A stretch of 64,000 bases of DNA from an uncultured Porphyromonadaceae bacterium (GTDB lineage Bacteria; Bacteroidota; Bacteroidia; Bacteroidales; Muribaculaceae), in assembly GCA_947643165.1 (NCBI GenBank), contig CANRVB010000012.1, positions 1 to 64,000 of the forward strand, in the 5' to 3' direction. This document shows positions 38,764 through 48,623 of the stretch, one piece after another. The notes under the pieces are model-generated. The model did no database searches and was not told the DNA's origin. It worked only from the letters and a program-made list of their open reading frames with translations. Position 1 is the first letter of the stretch, and each line of letters begins with the position of its first letter. A program made the position numbers and the translations under genes.

Positions 38764-39906
38764 ATGATTCAGATAGAATTTCTACAGGCATACTGGTGGC
38801 TCCTCATATCCATTCTCGGGGCCGCACTGGTGTTTCTTCTGTTTGTTCAGGGCGGACAGACCATGTTCCTGACCCACAGCGACACCATCGAGCGATCAAT
38901 GCTCGTCAACTCGCTCGGACGCAAATGGGAGCTTACTTTCACCACTCTCGTGGTATTCGGAGGCGCATTTTTCGCCAGCTTCCCCTTGTTCTACTCTACC
39001 AGCTTCGGCGGTGCATACTGGCTCTGGATGCTGATTCTTTTCAGCTTCATCATCCAGGCCGTGAGCTATGAGTTCCGCCGCAAGCCCGGCAATCTGTATG
39101 GCACAAAATTCTACGACACGCTGCTTTTCATCAACGGATGCGTAGGCTGTATTCTGCTGGGTGTTGCCGTGGCTATGTTCTTCTTCGGTGCCCAGTTCAC
39201 TGTCGGAATGGGTAATATTCTTGATCCCGGATCGCCGGTCATCTCGCGATGGGCGCCCACACGCGGCATTGAAGCCATATTCTGCTGGAAGAACCTCCTT
39301 CTTGGTGTTGCCGTCCTCTTCCTCGCACGCACTCAGGCCGCTCTCTACTTCATGGACAATCTTGCCGGCGACGATCACTTGTTCGCCGTCAACAAGCGCC
39401 GCGTTCTTGTCAACGGCCTTATTTTCGCCGTTCTCTTCGTTGTCTTCCTGGTCGTGCTGCTTCTCAGCAGTGGACTGCAGACCACTGGACTCCACTCGTT
39501 CGAGGTTGTCGAATACAAGTATCTCATGAACTTCATCGATATGTGGTGGGTTGCCCTGATATTTCTGGTTGGCGTCGTACTCGTGCTCTTTGCAATCGGC
39601 AAGGCGGCTCTGAGCCGGCATTTCACCAAAGGTATCTGGATCTCAGGTGTCGGGACTATGCTCGTCGTGATGAGCCTGTTCTGGATCGCTGGATTCAACG
39701 ACACTCCTTACTATCCGTCTTTGCTCGATCCCGGCTCGTCGCTTACGATAAGCAACAGCTCCTCCACTGAGTTCACCCTCTGGGTGATGTCTTGTGTCTC
39801 ATTGATACTGCCGTTCGTCATTGCCTATATAGCATACGTATGGTACTCGATGGACCGTCAGCCCATCACACCCGCCGAGATGCGGTCGGATGGTCATAAA
39901 TATTGA
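38764..39906 (+). CDS. cydB: cytochrome bd ubiquinol oxidase subunit II
   Basis: Multi-TM protein directly downstream of cydA; 'YEFRRKPGN', 'GNILDPGSPVISRWAPTRGIEA'. Confidence 0.95.
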   Translation: MIQIEFLQAYWWLLISILGAALVFLLFVQGGQTMFLTHSDTIERSMLVNSLGRKWELTFTTLVVFGGAFFASFPLFYSTSFGGAYWLWMLILFSFIIQAVSYEFRRKPGNLYGTKFYDTLLFINGCVGCILLGVAVAMFFFGAQFTVGMGNILDPGSPVISRWAPTRGIEAIFCWKNLLLGVAVLFLARTQAALYFMDNLAGDDHLFAVNKRRVLVNGLIFAVLFVVFLVVLLLSSGLQTTGLHSFEVVEYKYLMNFIDMWWVALIFLVGVVLVLFAIGKAALSRHFTKGIWISGVGTMLVVMSLFWIAGFNDTPYYPSLLDPGSSLTISNSSSTEFTLWVMSCVSLILPFVIAYIAYVWYSMDRQPITPAEMRSDGHKY

Positions 39907-39927
39907 ACTGATGTCCTCCTCCTCGAT

Positions 39928-41208
39928 ATGGAAGGACTGATGCACTATATATGGGAGCACCGTCTGTGGCCTGCAGGACAACTGCGGACTACAGACGGTG
40001 CGGCCATTTCTGTCATCGATCCCGGACGTCATAACAACGACTCCGGGCCCGACTTCTTCAACGCGAAGATCAGGATTGACAACCGTACTTGGGTCGGGAA
40101 TGTCGAGATACACGTCCGGGCAAGCGACTGGCACCGCCACGGACACGATAGGGATGCCGCCTACGACACCGTCATCCTCCACGTGGTCGACAAGGATGAC
40201 GCGGCTGTATGCCGTAGCAACGGCGAGCTCATACCCCAGCTGCGTATGCCCTGCAACCCCGCTTTCGGAAAGGAATACGAACGCCTCACATGCCGTGCCG
40301 ACATCGACCTCCCTTGCGCCGATATGTTGAGGACTCTCCATCCCCTGCGCCTTACCGACTGGATTGGCGCGTTGGCCTATGAACGCCTTTACGGGAAAAG
40401 CGACCGTGTCCTGGATCTCCTCAAGCGTTTTTCCGGCGATTGGGAACAGACAACCTACGTCACCATTGCGCGCGCCCTTGGTTTCGGGACCAATGCCGAG
40501 CCCTTCGAACAGCTCGCCTTGTCAACACCCCTGCTCTTCATCGGCAAACACAGCGACAACAGTATCGCCATCGAAGCGATCCTGTTCGGACAGAGCGGAC
40601 TCCTCCGCGACTGCCACGATGGCTATGAAGAGGTCCTCAGGAAAGAATACAGGTTTCTCGCTGCCAAATTCGGACTCCGCCCTATCGACCGCGGCTCCTG
40701 GCGTATGGCCAGGATGCGTCCCGCCAATCTGCCGCATCGCCGCATTGCCACTTTGGCATCCATGCTCTCCGGAGGATTCCGTATGTTCAGGAGAGTCGCC
40801 GGATGCACGACGGTCGACGAAGCCCGCCGGCTCTTCAGTCCCGCCCTCAGCGCATACTGGCAGACCCACTACACCTTCGGACCCGAAAGCGCTAAAGTTC
40901 CGGTCAACATGAGCCGAAGCTCCACCGACCTCCTTGTTATCAATGCCATCATACCATTGCTCCACGCCTACGGCACAGCGCATGGTCAGGAAGAATACTG
41001 TACCCGCGCCATAGAGATGCTTGAGAATTTACCTGCCGAGCGCAACCGGATAACCGAAGCCTTTGGCCGGGCCGGAATCGAAGTGAAAGACGCTTTCGGC
41101 AGTCAGGCCCTCATTCAGCTGCGGCGCAACTACTGCGAACAGCGGAAATGCCTCTTTTGCCGCGTTGGCCACCGGATGCTCTCCGCAAGTGCCGTCCGCA
41201 GTCTGTAG
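39928..41208 (+). CDS. DUF2851 family protein
   Basis: 'MHYIWEHRLWPAGQLRTTDGAAISVIDPGRHNNDSGPDFFNAKIRI'. Confidence 0.85.
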   Translation: MEGLMHYIWEHRLWPAGQLRTTDGAAISVIDPGRHNNDSGPDFFNAKIRIDNRTWVGNVEIHVRASDWHRHGHDRDAAYDTVILHVVDKDDAAVCRSNGELIPQLRMPCNPAFGKEYERLTCRADIDLPCADMLRTLHPLRLTDWIGALAYERLYGKSDRVLDLLKRFSGDWEQTTYVTIARALGFGTNAEPFEQLALSTPLLFIGKHSDNSIAIEAILFGQSGLLRDCHDGYEEVLRKEYRFLAAKFGLRPIDRGSWRMARMRPANLPHRRIATLASMLSGGFRMFRRVAGCTTVDEARRLFSPALSAYWQTHYTFGPESAKVPVNMSRSSTDLLVINAIIPLLHAYGTAHGQEEYCTRAIEMLENLPAERNRITEAFGRAGIEVKDAFGSQALIQLRRNYCEQRKCLFCRVGHRMLSASAVRSL

Positions 41209-41229
41209 CTTAAGCTCCGTCACTCTGGA

Positions 41230-41261
41230 TTTGCGTTTGCGCTCGCTTAATCGTAACTTTG
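41230..41261 (+). promoter_or_regulatory. promoter TTTG-N20-TAACTTTG upstream of the phosphoesterase/beta-propeller gene
   Basis: TTTG 41230-41233, TAACTTTG 41254-41261. Confidence 0.7.
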
Positions 41262-41288
41262 CATCAGGCAAACACAAATTTCACTGCA

Positions 41289-43733
41289 ATGGTAAAAAAA
41301 TACACAATTTTAATGATGGCGCTTGGTGCGGCGGCTTTCAACATGTCGGCGCAGTATCAGGGCCGTGTTTTTGAGGATGTCAACGGGAACGGCATCTATG
41401 ATAAAGGCGACAAACCGCTCGCGCAAGTCGCTGTAAATGACGGACTTAACGTCGTGAAGACCGGAAAGGACGGTCGCTTCTCGATTTCCGGTAGTGGGAA
41501 CCCGTTCGTAACAATCACTGTACCAACAGGTTACATGGCAAATCGTGGTCATTACATACCCGCCGGAAGCACTCAGAACTACGATTTCCCCCTCAAACGC
41601 TACACCCCGAAGATAGGCAAGGACGGACGCCATAGCTTCATCCAAGTCACTGACTCCGAAATATTTAACACTACCGGAAACGACAAGTGGATCTCCGATG
41701 TCAAGCAGTTGGCCACCGACCAGGGCGCCGCCTTCGTGGTCCATACAGGCGACATCTGCTACATCAAAGGTTTGAAGGAGCATATCACCTTGATGAACAG
41801 CGACTTAATGGAGATTCCAGTTTACTATTGCGTCGGAAATCATGACCTTGTGGCAGGTAAATATGGCGAAGAACTCTTCGAAAGCATCTATGGTCCTGTG
41901 TATTACTCATTTGACGTAGCCGGCACCCACTATGTAGTGACCCCGATGCCGGGTGGCGACCACCGTCCTTCGTACACTACCGATCAGATTGCACGTTGGT
42001 TACGCAATGATCTTCAGGCAGTTAAGCCCGGCACACCCGTTATCATGCTCACACACGACCTGCTGACCAACGGAAATGAATTCCTGTATGGCACAACAGA
42101 GAAGCTAAACCTAAACGACGCCAACCTAAAAGCCTGGATATATGGACATTGGCACATCAACCACATGAAACAGCAAGGTGATGTCGTGACCATCTGCACC
42201 TCCACTCCCGACAAGGGTGGCATAGACCACTCGACAGGCTCTTACAGGCTGATACACACCGACATGCGTGGTAACATAGAGTCGACTCTGGTATATCCGT
42301 ACCTGCATGACCATGCTGTGATTGCGAGTCCGCAAGGAGAATCGTCAACCGGCACTGTGACGGTTAACGCATATTCATCCACATCGCCGGTAAAATCAGT
42401 CATAATCAGCTGTGAATCAGAAGGAAAGACGGTAATCAAGAATCTGAAACTGAAACAGCAGACCGACTGGAGCTGGACTGCGCGACTTCCGGAGGCAGCC
42501 TTGGCCGAAGGCAAGGATATGAAGCTGACAGCCAGAGTGATATACAACTCAGGAAAGGAAACCACAGCCGAATCAATGTACCGTCATACGGCTCCCAAGG
42601 CATATGAGAGCGGAAGCGACTGGACAAACCTCGTGAAGAACGCGGCGCACAACGGTGGCGTGGTCACTGACGCACACATCGACAGCACTGCCAGTCTCGC
42701 ATGGGTAATGAACGTAGGATCAAACCTTTACATGACATCGCCGCTGGTATATGACGGCATGGTATACACAGCGTCGGTCGATGAAAACATGAAGGGCGGG
42801 GCTGCTGTGTACGCACTCGACGCCGCTACAGGAGAACTGAAATGGAAAACTCCCGTCAAAAATTCCATAAAGAACACCATCGCGATAACCGACGGTAAAG
42901 TTTTCGCCCAAGACACTGAGGGTCAAATATATGCACTGAATGCCAAAGATGGCAGCATCGCATGGGAACACAAACTGCCAGCCCGCGGTCTCCCGGCCAT
43001 GATAGAGGGTCTGGCAGCCACTGATGGCAAGGTATTTGCCGGCACCGGCAAGGCTCTGTCGGCTTTCGATGCCAACAGCGGCAAACTGTTATGGCGCAAC
43101 GATGAATGGAATCAGGGAGAGGGTACAACCTCGACACTGGCTGTAGGTGCCGGAACAGTGATAGGCTCTGTGCAATGGAGCGCATTGTATGGCAACGATG
43201 AAAAGACCGGCAAGAAACTATGGTCGGAGAGCAAGGAGGGTCTGAGCAACCGAGGATCGACTCCGGCCATACATGGAAACCTGGCATATCTGGTGTCGAT
43301 GGAGAGCTTTTTCATAATCGATGCGACAAGCGGCCGGATAATAGCCCGCAAGAAACTGCCTATGAAGGTCGACGCTACATCAACTCCACTGCTGACTGAT
43401 AGCGAGATAGTGTTCGGGACATCGGAAAATGGCATAGCCGCTATTGACAATGAGACATTTGAGGTAAAATGGATATGTCCGACAGGTAAGTCGCTGATCT
43501 ACACCTCTCCATATACACGTCCGGATGCATGCACATCGGAAACCAGTCCGATAATGTGCGGCGATGTGATATATACCGGTGCTTCTGACGGCAAGCTGTA
43601 TGGCATTGACAGAAAGAGCGGTAAAACAGTGTGGCAGCATGATTGCGGGGCTCCGGTGTTCAGCTCGGTGGCCATAAGCGGTAATTCAATGTATGCCACA
43701 GACTTTGGTGGAAACGTATACTGTTTCAGATAA
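41289..43733 (+). CDS. secreted calcineurin-like metallophosphoesterase fused to C-terminal PQQ-like beta-propeller
   Basis: Signal peptide; 'FIQVTDSEI', 'VVHTGDICYI', 'YYCVGNHDLVAG', 'GHWHINH'; then PQQ-type repeats 'AVYALDAATGELKWKTPV', 'QIYALNAKDGSIAWEHKL', 'KLYGIDRKSGKTVWQHDCG'. Confidence 0.85.
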   Translation: MVKKYTILMMALGAAAFNMSAQYQGRVFEDVNGNGIYDKGDKPLAQVAVNDGLNVVKTGKDGRFSISGSGNPFVTITVPTGYMANRGHYIPAGSTQNYDFPLKRYTPKIGKDGRHSFIQVTDSEIFNTTGNDKWISDVKQLATDQGAAFVVHTGDICYIKGLKEHITLMNSDLMEIPVYYCVGNHDLVAGKYGEELFESIYGPVYYSFDVAGTHYVVTPMPGGDHRPSYTTDQIARWLRNDLQAVKPGTPVIMLTHDLLTNGNEFLYGTTEKLNLNDANLKAWIYGHWHINHMKQQGDVVTICTSTPDKGGIDHSTGSYRLIHTDMRGNIESTLVYPYLHDHAVIASPQGESSTGTVTVNAYSSTSPVKSVIISCESEGKTVIKNLKLKQQTDWSWTARLPEAALAEGKDMKLTARVIYNSGKETTAESMYRHTAPKAYESGSDWTNLVKNAAHNGGVVTDAHIDSTASLAWVMNVGSNLYMTSPLVYDGMVYTASVDENMKGGAAVYALDAATGELKWKTPVKNSIKNTIAITDGKVFAQDTEGQIYALNAKDGSIAWEHKLPARGLPAMIEGLAATDGKVFAGTGKALSAFDANSGKLLWRNDEWNQGEGTTSTLAVGAGTVIGSVQWSALYGNDEKTGKKLWSESKEGLSNRGSTPAIHGNLAYLVSMESFFIIDATSGRIIARKKLPMKVDATSTPLLTDSEIVFGTSENGIAAIDNETFEVKWICPTGKSLIYTSPYTRPDACTSETSPIMCGDVIYTGASDGKLYGIDRKSGKTVWQHDCGAPVFSSVAISGNSMYATDFGGNVYCFR

Positions 43734-44671
43734 TGTTTCTGATACTCGGGATACTTGCGGCAGGTGCGATTGCCGGCTATCTGGCGAGAAGATTATGTGA
43801 GCGGAAGATTCCTGATACGGGAGGTCTGCTGACATGGACTGTACGCGTCATGCTTCTGGCTTTCGGAGCGAGCATAGGGGTTAATGACGAGATAATGGAC
43901 AGTCTGCCAACCCTTGGATTGCGAGGTGCGGCATTAGGAATCTCGGCCATGACCGGCAGCGCTCTGTGCTGCATGTTGCTTGAGCGTCTGAGCGGGGGTA
44001 TAAAACCTGCTCAGGCGCCCGGCAGCCCCTCATCGGGGGCTAATGGACTACTACGGATGGCAAGCGGATCGGCAATGACCGTGCTGTTTTTCGGAACCGG
44101 AGTAGCGTGCGGTACATGCGGAACAGTGCCTGACTGGGCCAACATGGATTCCATATCGGAATGGCTTCTGCGCCTTCTGATAGCGCTGGTAGGTTTCGGA
44201 CTGGGGAGCAATCCGCACAGAGAAACTGGATTGACGGGCCGGAAGGCCAGTGTGCTTCTGGTAGCACCTGTATCGGTAGCCGGCACAGCGATAGCCGGCA
44301 TAGCGGCCGGTATAATACCGTGGGGATATGATGTAGGTGACAGCGTGTGTGCTGTATCAGGAATGGGATACTACAGCCTGTCGTCGCTGCTGATCGTAGA
44401 TCTGAAAGGTGCGGCAGGTCTACAGCTGGGTGCCGTAGCATTGCTCGGGAATATTTTCCGTGAGCTGACGGCTCTTGTATTCGCACCTGTAATAGGCCGG
44501 CGAATGGGAGCATACGCACTTACAGGGGCCGCAGGAGTGACATCGCTCGATGTACTGCTGCCGTCGATAAGGAACGCCTGTGGCGAAGGTGCTGTAGGTA
44601 TAGCACTGGTAAACGGAATCATGCTTGAGATAGCGTGTCCACTTATCATAACTGCGGCCTGCATGTTGTAG
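43733..44671 (+). CDS. LysO-family (DUF340) putative lysine exporter
   Basis: Multi-TM; 'VRVMLLAFGASIGVND' and 'YDVGDSVCAVSGMGYYSLSSLLI'. ATG overlaps the previous stop (TAATG). Confidence 0.75.
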   Translation: MFLILGILAAGAIAGYLARRLCERKIPDTGGLLTWTVRVMLLAFGASIGVNDEIMDSLPTLGLRGAALGISAMTGSALCCMLLERLSGGIKPAQAPGSPSSGANGLLRMASGSAMTVLFFGTGVACGTCGTVPDWANMDSISEWLLRLLIALVGFGLGSNPHRETGLTGRKASVLLVAPVSVAGTAIAGIAAGIIPWGYDVGDSVCAVSGMGYYSLSSLLIVDLKGAAGLQLGAVALLGNIFRELTALVFAPVIGRRMGAYALTGAAGVTSLDVLLPSIRNACGEGAVGIALVNGIMLEIACPLIITAACML

Positions 44672-44724
44672 ATCAAGCCGGAGAGTGGTGAGAAGCAGAG
44701 GAGAATGAACTGATAATGCAGGTA

Positions 44725-45237
44725 TCAGGCTGCTGTGGCGAGCTGTATCTGTCCCCACAGCCATGGGCCGAAGCCAAGAACAGAATCAATGAGCAGGCGT
44801 CCATAGGAGCGCTGTCCCATAATAACTTGGCTCGACGGTGACATGACAAGCCAAATATTGAGCACGATGCTGATGGCAAGAGTCCAGGCAAGAACGCGGA
44901 ACACGGCTCCGGCAAATGCATCGACAGGACCGAGCAGCACGGCGTGGATGATACGTCGAAGAAGACGGCAGACAATACGGACAGCCAACCATACGACAAT
45001 GAACAGGATGACATTTGCCACTATACCGGCGGTATACATGTTCCACCCGGACTGAGAGGGATCGTTAGCGCCGACCTCGCGGGCAAATGCTTCGGTACAT
45101 GCATCGCCTCCGAGACGACAGATGATCAGAGCGACCACAACGGCCAACACTGCCCCAAACTGGGATATAACGCCCCGCCGATAGCCAGTGACAGCTGCTG
45201 CGACAAGGATAATGAGTATGATGATGTCAAGAATCAT
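44725..45237 (-). CDS. CvpA family membrane protein
   Basis: 'ILDIIILIILVAAAVTGYRRGVISQFGAVLAVVVALII', 'RRIIHAVLLGPVDAFAGAVF'. Confidence 0.85.
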   Translation of the reverse strand: MILDIIILIILVAAAVTGYRRGVISQFGAVLAVVVALIICRLGGDACTEAFAREVGANDPSQSGWNMYTAGIVANVILFIVVWLAVRIVCRLLRRIIHAVLLGPVDAFAGAVFRVLAWTLAISIVLNIWLVMSPSSQVIMGQRSYGRLLIDSVLGFGPWLWGQIQLATAA

Positions 45238-45257
45238 GAACGTAAGAATTGCGATGA

Positions 45258-45300
45258 AAAAAACTATGGGAGAACACCATAAACCGGGTGTCTCCCATAG
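45258..45300 (-). terminator. rho-independent terminator of the S41 protease gene
   Basis: CTATGGGAGAaCACC...GGGTGTCTCCCATAG stem; on minus strand followed by TTTTTTT. Confidence 0.8.
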
Positions 45301-45320
45301 GATATTGTCATAGTAAGAAA

Positions 45321-48300
45321 TTACTTCTTGGCCTGGTCGGCTGCCTTAAGCATTTCCTGGACAGCGCGAACGAGCTGCGGATCGCGTCCGTTGAGCTGAT
45401 CTTCGGGAGAGTTGTAGATCTCGATGTCGGGCTGAAGCTCGAGGTTCTCGAGGTAGCGGCCCTGCATATCCTTCATACCAACCTGCGGAATACCAAATAC
45501 AAGACGCGGCTCTATCTGATTTTCCCACCAAACGGCAGTCATGGTTCCGGGTACAGGTGCTCCTATGAGTTTACCGAGACCGAGAGTCTTGTATGTCCAG
45601 GGGAAACCGTGAGCGTTGGAGTAGTTGTCTTCGCATACAAGCACGCAAGAGGGCTTGGTCCAACGATTGAATGGGTCATCGCCTACATACTGTCCACGCG
45701 GCTCGAAAGTAGCGAACTTGGTTCCTGACAGGAGGATAGCGAGATCCTCGTGCAACCATCCACCGCCATTATGACGGGTATCTATAATGACAGCATCGCA
45801 GTTGCGGAAGCGACCGAGCAGATCGCGGAAAGTCTTCCGGAACGAGGGGCTGTCCATGCCCTGAATGTGGATGTAACCGACGCGACCGTCAGAGAGGCTA
45901 TCGACCATAGCGGTCTTCTGCTCCACCCAACGATTGTAGAGCAGATTGCCGGCAGAGTAGATAGGCTTGACAGACTCCTCGAAGGTTTTTCCGTCGGCCG
46001 GGTTCTTAACCGTAAGGAGGGTTGACTTACCTGCCTTACCAGCAAGGAGATGATTGTAGTCGGCACCGGCGAGTATCGGCTGTCCGTCGATCTCAGTGAT
46101 GATGAATCCGGGCTTGACTTTTGAAGAGGCTTTGTCGAACGGACCACCCTTCAGGATCTCGGCGATACGGATACCGTCGCCATCGTAGTTGTGATCGACA
46201 AAGATACCGAGCGAGGCGTTGCTGCGGACGGTGACATTGCCTTCAGAGCCATAGAAACGTGCTCCGGTGTGAGAGCCATTAAGCTCGCCGAGGATCTCGG
46301 AGAGGAGTTCCTGGAAATCGTAGTAATTTGTGATGTGAGGCAGGAATCGCTCATACTGGTCGTGATAAGCCTTCCAGTCGATACCATGGATCTCGGGATC
46401 GTAGAACTTGTCCTGAACCTGACGCCAAGCGTGATTGAAGATGTATTCGCGCTCCAAAGCGGGACGCCAAGTGAACTCGGCTGCAAAGTCGACGGGCTTG
46501 TTCTGGCCTGAAGCAAGCTCAAGCTTACGTATATTGCCATTCGAGATGTAGATATTCTCTACCTTCTTATCGGGTACGAAGCCTGCTCCACCTATGCCCT
46601 TGATGAGAGTGCGGACGGTGCCTTCGACAAGATTCTTCTCCCAGAGATCATAACCACCCTCGAAAGCAGCGGCGTAGTACAGTTTGTCGCCCTTCGGTGT
46701 GATGACAGCATCGGCGAGGTGAGAAGAGTTGGGTGTGAGGCGAATGATACGGTCACGACGGTGTTCGAGATCAAAGACAAGATCTTTCGAAGCCTCATCT
46801 TTCTTAGCTTCGTCCTTTTTCTTGGATTTTTTCTTGTCTTTCTTATCTTTTTTGTCGTCGGACTTTTCTTTATCCTCATCTTTGTTGGCCTCATTTTTCT
46901 GAGCCTCGGCGAGTTCACGCTCTTCCTTGCTCAGGCGGAAATTATCGTAAGCCTCGCCATCGAAGAACATGATGTAGACATCGGACTCGGCGCCCCAGCT
47001 ACCGTGGCTACGGTAGCCAGCCATATCGCTGTCCCAGATCATAGCCTTACCATCAAGCACCCACTTAGCATTGCTATCGGTGTAGCCGCTCTGAGTAAGA
47101 TTTGTCATCTGGCCTGAACCATCTGCCTTTACAAGAACGATATCCTTATTGTTCCAGCCGCCCTTGTCGATAAAATCGGCGAGGAACCACTTGCTGTCGG
47201 GCGACCAGGTGTAGCTGACATCGCCATCGGAGTATGAGTAGTTGTACTGAGCCGGGAGAACGGTGCGGATCTTACGTGTGTCAAGATTAACCACACAGAG
47301 TTCGGTACGGTCCTTGAGGAATGCCACTTCCTTGCCATCCGGAGAAAATTCGGGCTGGAACGCATTGTACGATTCAAGAACGATGGGTTCTTCCTTAAGC
47401 TCCTTGGCATAAGTGAAACGTTTGTCGTCCTTGCGCGGGAGGGTAGTCATATATATACCCCACCGTCCATCGCGCTCGGCAGAGTAGACGAGTTTCGAGC
47501 CATCGGGGCTGAAACTTACGTTGCGCTCCTGCTCAGGAGTGTCGGTTATGCGCTTTGTAGTGGAATAATCGGTAGCAGTGACATATACATCGCCATGCAT
47601 CGTGAAAGCGATCTCCTTGCCGTTTTCGCTGAGGGCGATGTCGCGAGCACCAGAGTAGCGGGTCTGTTCAATGATATCGCTACCATTCTTATCGGAAATG
47701 ATGCTGACACTGAGCTTGACAGGCTGCTGGCCTTCGCGCATGGTGTATATCTCACCATTCCAGCCGAAACAGAGGGTGCCGTTGTCGGATGAGGTGAGGA
47801 AACGTACGGGATGATCCTTGAAAGATGTGAGCTGCTTCTCGGTCTTACCATCGAGCGAACGGCGGTATACATTGAAAGTGCTGTCCTGCTCGCTAAGATA
47901 GTAGAATTCGTTTTTACCGGGTATCCAGACAGGGTTGCGATCCTCGCCACGGAATGTGGTAAGCTTGGTGTAGGAGCGCTGAGGAGCGGGCTTGTCAACA
48001 TTGTCGGCCATCCAGATATCTCGCGTTATGGAGCTGACATGATGCTTACGCCAGGGATCCTCATAGCCTTTCTTATCGTGGTAAAGAATCCGTCCGGTAG
48101 AAGGATCGATTGAAATATCCTCCATAGCGAGAGAGCTGAAGAGCACGGGACGAGAACCGGGAACAGTGGCCACACTGTAGATCTGCGGGAACTGACCTGA
48201 CGGGAACTGGCTGTCGTTGACATCGGGCATCGAGTTAGCCGAGAAGAGCACATGATCGTTGTCGAGGAAGGCAACAGGTGTCTCGGCTCCGGTGTCTGTA

Positions 48301-48623
48301 GTAAGCAGCACGGGCTCGCCACCGGCGGGCGAGATGACATAGATGTCGAGATTGCCACGGCGGTCGCTCTGGAAAGCGATCTTGCTTCCGTCGGGACTCC
48401 AGACGGGCTTGGAATCGTAGGCAGGATTTGTGGTGAGCTGGCGTGCAGTACCACCGTTTGCGGAGACAGTGTATATGTCACCTTTGTAGCTGAAGGCAAT
48501 AGTCTTACCATCGGGCGACAGAGCCGGGTAGCGCATCCACAGGGGTGCCTGAGTATCGGCAGCCGCAAAAGCGGGTAGGGCAGACATACCTAACAGAACT
48601 GCAATAAGATTGTTAAATTTCAT
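45321..48623 (-). CDS. tricorn-like S41 family peptidase (WD40/TolB-like propeller, PDZ, S41)
   Basis: 'YPALSPDGKTIAFSYKGDIYTVSANGG', 'EIDGQPILAGADYNHLLAGKAG', 'DAVIIDTRHNGGGWLHEDLAILLSG'. Start MKFNNLIAVLLGMSALPAFAA (track start 48791). Confidence 0.93.
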   Translation of the reverse strand: MKFNNLIAVLLGMSALPAFAAADTQAPLWMRYPALSPDGKTIAFSYKGDIYTVSANGGTARQLTTNPAYDSKPVWSPDGSKIAFQSDRRGNLDIYVISPAGGEPVLLTTDTGAETPVAFLDNDHVLFSANSMPDVNDSQFPSGQFPQIYSVATVPGSRPVLFSSLAMEDISIDPSTGRILYHDKKGYEDPWRKHHVSSITRDIWMADNVDKPAPQRSYTKLTTFRGEDRNPVWIPGKNEFYYLSEQDSTFNVYRRSLDGKTEKQLTSFKDHPVRFLTSSDNGTLCFGWNGEIYTMREGQQPVKLSVSIISDKNGSDIIEQTRYSGARDIALSENGKEIAFTMHGDVYVTATDYSTTKRITDTPEQERNVSFSPDGSKLVYSAERDGRWGIYMTTLPRKDDKRFTYAKELKEEPIVLESYNAFQPEFSPDGKEVAFLKDRTELCVVNLDTRKIRTVLPAQYNYSYSDGDVSYTWSPDSKWFLADFIDKGGWNNKDIVLVKADGSGQMTNLTQSGYTDSNAKWVLDGKAMIWDSDMAGYRSHGSWGAESDVYIMFFDGEAYDNFRLSKEERELAEAQKNEANKDEDKEKSDDKKDKKDKKKSKKKDEAKKDEASKDLVFDLEHRRDRIIRLTPNSSHLADAVITPKGDKLYYAAAFEGGYDLWEKNLVEGTVRTLIKGIGGAGFVPDKKVENIYISNGNIRKLELASGQNKPVDFAAEFTWRPALEREYIFNHAWRQVQDKFYDPEIHGIDWKAYHDQYERFLPHITNYYDFQELLSEILGELNGSHTGARFYGSEGNVTVRSNASLGIFVDHNYDGDGIRIAEILKGGPFDKASSKVKPGFIITEIDGQPILAGADYNHLLAGKAGKSTLLTVKNPADGKTFEESVKPIYSAGNLLYNRWVEQKTAMVDSLSDGRVGYIHIQGMDSPSFRKTFRDLLGRFRNCDAVIIDTRHNGGGWLHEDLAILLSGTKFATFEPRGQYVGDDPFNRWTKPSCVLVCEDNYSNAHGFPWTYKTLGLGKLIGAPVPGTMTAVWWENQIEPRLVFGIPQVGMKDMQGRYLENLELQPDIEIYNSPEDQLNGRDPQLVRAVQEMLKAADQAKK

